The position numbers and the translations under genes were made by a program. The notes under the pieces were generated by a model. It searched no databases and was not told the DNA's origin. It saw only the letters and a program-made list of their open reading frames with translations. A DNA stretch of 64,000 nt from Talpa occidentalis (taxonomy: Eukaryota > Chordata > Mammalia > Eulipotyphla > Talpidae), in assembly GCF_014898055.3 (NCBI RefSeq), contig NW_023601104.1, forward strand, positions 43,650,210 through 43,714,209, read 5' to 3'. This document shows positions 58,020-64,000 of this stretch, one piece after another. Each line of letters starts with the position of its first letter. Position 1 is the stretch's first letter.

Positions 58020-58620
58020 CTTTTAATCAATATTCACAGTGACTTGTAAGTCACATCTTGCCAGAGACTGAAGACAGCAAAAATTACAAGGTAGACATGG
58101 CTCCCCAGTCAGGAATTTACATTATTATTGAAACACTTAAAAAAAGAAAAAATGCACAGATAAATAGATAAATAAATGAACTATAAATTATGAGGAAAAC
58201 AAAGCGGAGTGTAATTTTATGTAGAATAGTCAGGGATAGCATTTCTGAAGAGTAAACAGGCTGGAATCTGATGAAACAGATGGGCATAGACTATAGCGAA
58301 TAGAGAAGAGAATTATGTCTAGAAGACAGAATTTCTCTAAAACTTGTCAGAGGAGAAATGACCTTAGTTTTCTTTCCAGGAATGAGCAGAAAGTCAGGTA
58401 TCTGGAGCATGGTGGGTAAAGGAGAAAGCATTGGGAGTTCAAATTTTAAGTATCAGGGAAAGCACGAAAGGATTTTAAGTAAAAGTGACATGATATGATC
58501 TAGCTTACAATGTTTTGAGATCATTGGTTGCACTGTGGAAAAGATCAATGAAAGTATGAGTTTGAGGACAGTTGGCAAAAACTCAGAGAAGAAATCATAC
58601 TGTCCAAACAGGTTTAAGTA
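58020..58620 (-). mobile_element. Ancient L2 (antisense)
   Basis: GACATGGCTCCCCAGTCAGGAATTTACATTATTATTG, GGGATAGCATTTCTGAAGAG, GATTTTAAGTAAAAGTGACATGATATGATCTAGC and GTTGCACTGTGGAAAAGATC appear in reversed L2 order. Confidence 0.6.
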
Positions 58621-59439
58621 GAAGAATTGGAGAGAAATTGACAATCTTCCATTTTGCAACCTATTTTTTTTTTTGTTTTGTTTTTGCCCAGAAAACACAT
58701 TATTCTCTGTTTGGATGCTGTTTTATTTATGGTGGCTTGGAAGAGGGTTGCTGATGAGTGAAGTTTATGGATGTCCAAGGCCTCTATCAGCCCTGTACTG
58801 ATGATACCTCCAATGACTCCCCAGCACAGCTAGCTGCTGCTCTGCTGACCAGGGGCCTCCTCCACACTGCTAAGTAGCTGGCACGATATGTGACCTAGTT
58901 TGCCATAAAGTTTGCTTCATTAAGAAAGACCCGTCAGGTCCCTTTGTTATCAAAGAAGCAATCTGGCCAAGAGAATGACTTATCAAATATAGTCAGAGGG
59001 CAAGTTGGACAGCTAAACATACCCAGACCAGTAGGGATAATTAATTTCCTATCTTGGGGAACACTGCCCTTTCCCCTAACACAATGTTGACTTTTGAGTA
59101 AAAACAATTCTAAGAAGGCAGATAGGTCTTTAGGATGAGGCTGCTCCTATATCCAGGAAGCACCTTGGTCCACTAATGAAGGTGCTTCGCTCATATCTAA
59201 GTCCATTCTTTCATTTCTTGAAGCCCAATCTCAGCCCCAAGAGTTCAGTGGCTGCCTTGCAACCATAATCAACTGGGCTGGGCCCACTTTTATCCTCATC
59301 CCCTGCCACCTACACTGTCTACAATTCAAGTAAGTGGCATGCACTCTTGGTCATTTGTGCCTGTTTTATTTAGTTTGCTAAAGGAGTCTGATGCCAGCAG
59401 TAGGAAGTTGCCCTGCACCTCCTATGAGGAATGCCACTG
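58621..59439. other. Unassigned sequence
   Basis: T-rich stretch at 58664-58685. Texture at 58760-59330 is repeat-like (GC-rich, non-coding) and could be the 5' part of the LTR-like tract that follows, but I cannot name it. Confidence 0.3.
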
Positions 59440-59640
59440 GGCCAGAAACCTTGTGTTAAAACCCATAAAAGTGGGCCGATGTTTAAAGTCAGAACACTGC
59501 CATCCCAATAAAACTTGCAGCAGAAGTCTGTGTGCCCAGCGCTCACAATCACGTCTCTATGGCCCAGCACAAGAGAGAAACTGGCTACTAGACTTTTCCA
59601 CAACTCACTGAGGTTCCGTGGCTGGCAGGACAGGATCCTT
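59440..59640 (+). mobile_element. LTR-like tract (weak)
   Basis: ACCCATAAAAGTGGGCCGATG looks like a TATA-type promoter word. About 40 bp on comes CCATCCCAATAAAACTTGCAGCAG, a polyadenylation signal in the spacing typical of LTR U3/R. Ends near AGGATCCTTGCTCCCTTTT. No internal retroviral sequence is seen. The 90-aa frame here is not a gene. Confidence 0.3.
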
Positions 59641-59872
59641 GCTCCCTTTTGTTTTACTCTAACATGATAAGCACATTCTGTCCATTCCGATGCTTCACAA
59701 CTGGTTGTCTAACAGGAGAACTATGTAAATAAAACAGCTCACACCCGAAAGGTAGGTAAGTGGGAAAAGGACATTCAAAAACACAGTTCAGGCAAATGAA
59801 ACTGCCCCTAAGGGGACATGATGAGGCAGGAAATGAGGTCTCTGGGGTCTTTCAGGAAAGGGTTCCTCATTT

Positions 59873-60146
59873 TTTTTTTTAAGATTTTTTTTTTAAGATA
59901 TATTTATCTATACAAGCACTGGGTACAGTGAGAAGCACAGGAGGGTAAGAGAATTCACCAGAGCCAGAGTGGGGAGCAGAGCAGGCAGAGGGACCGAGGT
60001 ACACTTCTGAGGGGAGCAGCGGGCAGCAGGAGAGGTCTGCGTGCCAGGTGGGACCCTCGACGGCAGCAGGGGATCAAACCAGTGCTGCAGAGGCTGCGGG
60101 CAGCTTCACAGCCCAGTGCTCAACCACTGCGCCACTGGGGAGGCCC
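59873..60146 (-). mobile_element. tRNA-derived SINE with 12-bp TSD
   Basis: Two T-rich runs, ATATTTATCTATACAAGCACTGGGTACAG.. to GCGCCACTGGGGAGGCCC. TSD GGGTTCCTCATT ending at 59872 and starting at 60147. 'ttgagcgctggg'-type head (reversed). Confidence 0.93.
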
Positions 60147-60161
60147 GGGTTCCTCATTCTT

Positions 60162-60255
60162 TTTTTTTTTCCTATGTAAGAAAATGTTAATTTCATTCAT
60201 CACTAGGTATAGAGGTTATAGGTTTTAATTTTATTACCTATATTTTTTTTTGGGG
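60162..60255 (-). mobile_element. Short poly(A)-tailed retro-insertion, source unknown
   Basis: About 94 bp bounded by a second TSD, GGGTTCCTCATTCTT at 60147-60161 and 60256-60270. A T-run on the left is the reversed A-tail. The inserted body (reads TAGGTAATAAAATTAAAACC in sense) matches no family I know; it may be a very short truncated retrocopy. Confidence 0.6.
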
Positions 60256-60270
60256 GGGTTCCTCATTCTT

Positions 60271-60849
60271 AAAGTTACACGTGAGTGGCGGGGCACATCT
60301 CCCTCTGACAGCCTGCCTGAGTGTGGTGCTTGGCATGAGCCTGGCAGTCTCAGCACAGAGAGAGGGTGAGAGGAGCTGATTAGAAGGGAGCAGACCAGGG
60401 TCTGGAAGTCTGGGAGCTATCTAGGAGCTACTCGACTCCCTTCTTTTCTTTTACATAAGGTAACTCATTATTGAAGCTAGTTGTTACCTTTAAGTTTTCT
60501 ACCTGGTTGGGTAGGTAAGAGAGGATTCCCTGGGTATTAAGAAAAGCTTTTGGGCTTCCAACAGTGAACTGAGACAGCAGCCTCAGAACTTTAAAATGCT
60601 GAGGAATCAAAGCAGCTGAGGGAGGCTCCCCAGTGCAAGGCATATGTCCTGAGGTTCCTCTTTCCATTTGCGTGTGGTCCCTTCTCAAGCAGGTTCAGGG
60701 ACTGCTACTCTGATGGCTCTCCTAGTACCGTCTGACCTTAGGGTACATGCTCTCATACACACCCTCCATTCCTGGTATTTTATGCTTGCTACTTATGCAA
60801 ATTCTATCCACTAATGGAAGAAAGTTAAAAAAAATGCATTTCTGAAAAA
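60271..60849. other. Unassigned sequence
   Basis: No repeat or coding signal recognised. Confidence 0.4.
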
Positions 60850-61240
60850 ATTGTACTTTTTTATTGAGGTGACACTGCTTTACAACACTAAATCAAGGCA
60901 TAGGGTATAGATTCACAGCTTTTCAGGTGTAAGTCACCACCCCACAACCACCTCCAAAGAACCCATGGTCTATCATAGTCCATAGGGTCCTTACCTCATG
61001 CTCCCCCCACCTGTAGCTTCAACTCTGCAGTTAGATCTTTAGGGTTTGCTTTGATTTCAGTTTTGTCTGTTCCTTTGTTTTGTTTCTTTATATTCTACCT
61101 AACAGTGAAATCATCTGATATTTTAAAAGACTCACTTGCAATCCTACCATTCAGGCAATGTTCAATATTATCTTGGCATACGGACCACACATGTATGTTT
61201 CTGGTTCGTATTTACCCCTTGAAAAATTTGAACATCATAT
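60850..61240 (-). mobile_element. Old L1 3' end (antisense)
   Basis: TTTTTTATTGAGGTGACACTGCTTTACAACAC.., CACCACCCCACAACCACCTCC.., TTTCAGTTTTGTCTGTTCCTTTGTTTTG: the same antisense 3' UTR layout as at 50606, more broken. Confidence 0.8.
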
Positions 61241-61594
61241 ATTACCTGTAGTTTTAGGTCCCAATATTGGAACTTCTAACTATATTAAGAGCATCACTAC
61301 ATAGTAAATTTACTTTGAAAACTTAAAAAAAAATTCCCTTTGGTCTGGGCAATATCTCCAGGGTATTTTAGTAACCAGTGAAGTTATCTGGAGATGAGGC
61401 AGAATCTTTCTATCTTAATTAGTGCTTTAAATATCCATTGTCAGTACCAATTCTAGATGTACTCATGAAAACTGGGATTCCAGAAGCCAAGTTGCATCTT
61501 TCCTTAGGATGATGACCTTTCCCCAGACAATGGGATTGCAGTTTATAAGTAAAGAGCCCACAACTTTGCAGAAAATAGAAATAGTGCCATGTTT

Positions 61595-61815
61595 GAGGGT
61601 AAGGGCATGGGCTTTCTAGATGGCACCTAACTTTTCTTTCTGCCTATGTGATGAACAGAAGCATGCTACTGAGCATTTCCAGTACTCCTTCGCTTCATCT
61701 GTTGAATGAAAATAATAATGGAATCAATTTCATAGGGCAATGGTGAGAGAATTGGATGGAATGATTTTAAATTCAGAGCACTGAAATGTCAGCTATTTGT
61801 ATTATTTGAGTATTA
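61595..61815 (+). mobile_element. MIR SINE
   Basis: GGGCATGGGCTTTCTAGATGG.., CTTCATCTGTTGAATGAAAATAATAATGGAATCAATTTCATAGGGCAATGGTGAGAG, then AATGTCAGCTATTTGTATTATT: near-complete sense MIR order. Confidence 0.75.
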
Positions 61816-61884
61816 GGGGTACAGTTATGAGTTTGCACTTAACTTCTTTATTCAAAATATTCTTCAAAAATACAAGAATTAAGG

Positions 61885-62315
61885 ATTCCAAGAGCATATT
61901 GTCACTCCCGCCTCACTCTACTTACCCTCTCTAGAATGGCCACATGTCTCACACTTGCATCACCATCCCAAGACTGCAGCAGCCCTTACCCAGCATGAAT
62001 CCCTGAGGACTGGGCTACATGTGATTTCTTCTAGAATGCCTACCCCTCATTTCTTGGTCCACCTGCCAAATGCCTGCTCATCCCTAATATCTCATCCTCT
62101 GTGGAGCTCTTTCCCAAATCTCCAAAGACTTGTTGTTCCACTCTTTGTACTCCCACAACACCATTTTCAAACCAATATCCCTAACACAGTACTTACCAGT
62201 GTATATTTATAACTGTTGTGTTTACATGATGATTCTTCAACTGGAGTGTATGCTCTTGGGGGGTCCAGGAACATGATTTTTTCACCTCCAAAGAGCATAA
62301 TAAATGCTTAATGTG
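61885..62315 (+). mobile_element. L2 3' end
   Basis: GAATGCCTACCCCTCATTTC.., AAATGCCTGCTCATCCC..TCCTCTGTGGAGCTCTTTCCC, TTTGTACTCCCACAACACC, GGAGTGTATGCTCTTGGGGGG..AATAAATGCTTAATGTG give the sense L2 3' region in order. Confidence 0.72.
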
Positions 62316-62379
62316 TGGAGGGAAAAAAATCCTACAAGTCACGCATTTCCCCCAGGGGGAAAAAGTACATGAACATTTA

Positions 62380-63060
62380 GAAATCTTAAGGGCAGATCGA
62401 TTTCCCTGCTTTGCTCGCCATGTGTTCAGGACTAGAAAAAGCCCCCAGTGGAGTCAGAAGGAAGGGTTCCATTCAGCACACACCTAATTACAGTCCTCAG
62501 TTGATTCTATCTTATAAATGACAACCATCAGATGCCAAGTTGTGGCAGAATGACATCTGGCACTTTGGCAGACACCTCCAGCAATAGCACTAATGACTTC
62601 GGAGATGGTTTTGGATGTGTAATGCTGTTAAGTTTGTTGTCTGGATTACATTATCCCCTTCAACAACTTTTTTACATTGTCCTCTAACTCACTTCTGATT
62701 CTGATTCTGTGAAACCTGGACACATTTATCCAAATTTGCCCAATGCCCTTCATGGCCTTGACATGCAAGTCCTTTAATATATTTTCATCAGCTTCTGTAC
62801 ATTTTTCACAGAGAGTGGTGAATGTACTTCACAGCCAGTTTGTGTTCTCATAGGCAACTCAAAAGGGAAGGTTTTTGTCATCTGGGAAAACGTTCTTTAG
62901 TACTTGACCAAATTACATTTTCTAAGATGACCACATTTGGGGCTCCTTTGAAATCACTCTATATAAAGAAAAAATGCCTCAGTGACTACATATGCTTTGA
63001 ATTTGAAACCAATATGCAACGCTTCATTAGCTCCCAGGATGAACTATAAAAAGGCAGGGT
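62380..63060. promoter_or_regulatory. Candidate conserved non-coding element
   Basis: Repeat-free tract with AT cores (CACACCTAATTACAG at 62480) and few mutational CpG losses. No reading frame looks coding. Inferred only. Confidence 0.25.
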
Positions 63061-63839
63061 TGTAACCATAACAGTCTTGCCTCTGACTGAGAAAAATATA
63101 TACATTTTAATTTTTTCCTAGGCATTAAAAAAAAGCCTTTATCTGAAATTTCATCCAGTTTTCAGAAATGATGCATTTAATTTCAGTTCTGAGGGTTTTT
63201 TTCCCTCTTTTTTTTTCCCTCAGCCATGTATAAATAGGAGACCAAAGTGGGAAAACAGAACAGGATAAGAAACAAAATCTCTAAAGCTTTTTTTCTATAC
63301 CAGCTGGTTATTGTGATTTGGGAAGAGACCAAAATAAACCAAATGGGATATATATATATGAAAATATGTAAAATATTGAGAGAAATGTTAGAATTCAAAT
63401 GGTAAATCATTATAGCAAGTAATGACTATAAGGACTCCCTATGACATAAATCCTTGGAATTGACAGGCTAAAATGTTAGCTTTATTCTAAGAATATTTTG
63501 ACTTTTTTGCTTATAAAATAACTGCAATACTCACAATTGAAAAAAATCACATTATCTAGGGTTTTGACTTATTGGGGACGGTTTTATGTGTAGAACCAAT
63601 GCGTTTATCATGCTTAATTGGAAATTAATGAAACAATATTTATTATTGCCTGTGTTTGTGGTTTTTTTCCTTTCTGGGCTTGCCATCTGAAAATGTATTA
63701 CACCTATTTAAAATGCTGATGAAAACCATAGATATAGGATTATGAAATGTCAAATGTAAAATTAAAAGAGGAAGGATAATTTTTAAAACTCCATACACTA
63801 ACGCTGAATGATACCATTGTGCTCTGAAATTCTTCAAAA
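63061..63839. other. Unassigned sequence
   Basis: AT-rich with a short (TA)n at 63349-63358. Nothing recognised. Confidence 0.4.
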
Positions 63840-64000
63840 TTCTTGGGCAACAATCAAAAAATTAATAGATATGAATAAACTTTTCTCAAAAAAATATACA
63901 GATGACTAAGAGACATGTGAAAAATGCTCAAAATCAAATATTAAGGAAAGGCATATCAAAACCACAATAAGATACCACCTCACATGTGTGAGAATGGTCT
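63840..64000 (+). mobile_element. Old L1 ORF2 fragment running off the window
   Basis: AACTTTTCTCAAAAAAATATACAGATGACTAAGAGACATGTGAAAAATGCTCAAAATC..CATATCAAAACCACAATAAGATACCACCTCACATG is the sense strand of the conserved ORF2 stretch ([13 protein letters not shown] region). It differs from the young copies by indels (an old L1) and continues beyond 64000. Confidence 0.85.

Noticed and set aside
1..64000. CRISPR array, insertion sequence, operon or phage-like system
   Set aside because: No spaced direct repeats of that kind, no prokaryotic ribosome-binding sites or dense coding; the DNA is mammalian in every respect.

Overview
The window looks like a piece of a placental-mammal nuclear genome, in an intergenic region or inside a long intron. 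It is AT-rich and CpG-poor and has no convincing protein-coding exon, no rRNA or true tRNA gene, no operon-like layout and no CRISPR array. What can be read is mostly interspersed repeats of several ages: a tRNA-derived SINE family (12 copies), a relatively young LINE-1 family (three 5'-truncated copies), older L1 fragments, many ancient L2 and MIR copies, at least one LTR remnant and two DNA-transposon remnants. The longer open reading frames are either L1 ORF2 remnants or accidental frames through SINEs and unique DNA.

The SINE starts with a tRNA-like head (A box near TGGCGCAGYGGTT, B box GGTTCGATCCC). It ends with repeated AATAAA followed by TCTTT and an A-run, which is the layout of class T+ SINEs. 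This head and body differ from the carnivore, equid, pig, camel and vespertilionid-bat SINEs I know. My best guess is a Laurasiatherian mammal, possibly a rhinolophoid bat (a Rhin-1-like SINE). I cannot confirm that without a repeat library, and pangolins and other orders remain possible.

Layout: 1-6.1 kb holds a SINE cut by the window edge, a 137-bp tandem duplication, an old L1/HAL1-type element split by a SINE, and a long L2. 6.6-15 kb holds an old L1, MIRs, L2s and long unique stretches; 9.5-11.3 kb may be conserved non-coding DNA. 16.1-20.4 kb is a SINE/L1 cluster in which one SINE is split by an L1, with two SINE pairs standing back to back. 20.7-24.3 kb has MIR, a MaLR-like LTR, L2 and a SINE. 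24.3-39.5 kb is mostly unique DNA with a few SINE, L1, L2 and MIR copies and a good hairpin at 32.4 kb. 39.9-40.8 kb has two SINEs. 40.8-45.8 kb is mostly unique and the best candidate for regulatory DNA. 45.8-51.5 kb has L2 and old L1. 53.2-56.9 kb is a nested array: an old antisense L1 hit by a Tigger-like element and by a younger sense L1. 57-64 kb has L2, a weak LTR-like tract, a double insertion at one target site, old L1, MIR and L2, and runs off the end inside an old L1.

No set of genes working together is visible. The most useful observations are the insertion histories that can be dated by target-site duplications (TSDs), a 77-nt microRNA-like hairpin at 32436-32512, a perfect 33-bp palindrome at 55808-55840, and several non-repeat stretches worth testing for evolutionary constraint. 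I found nothing that I would call a new biological system.
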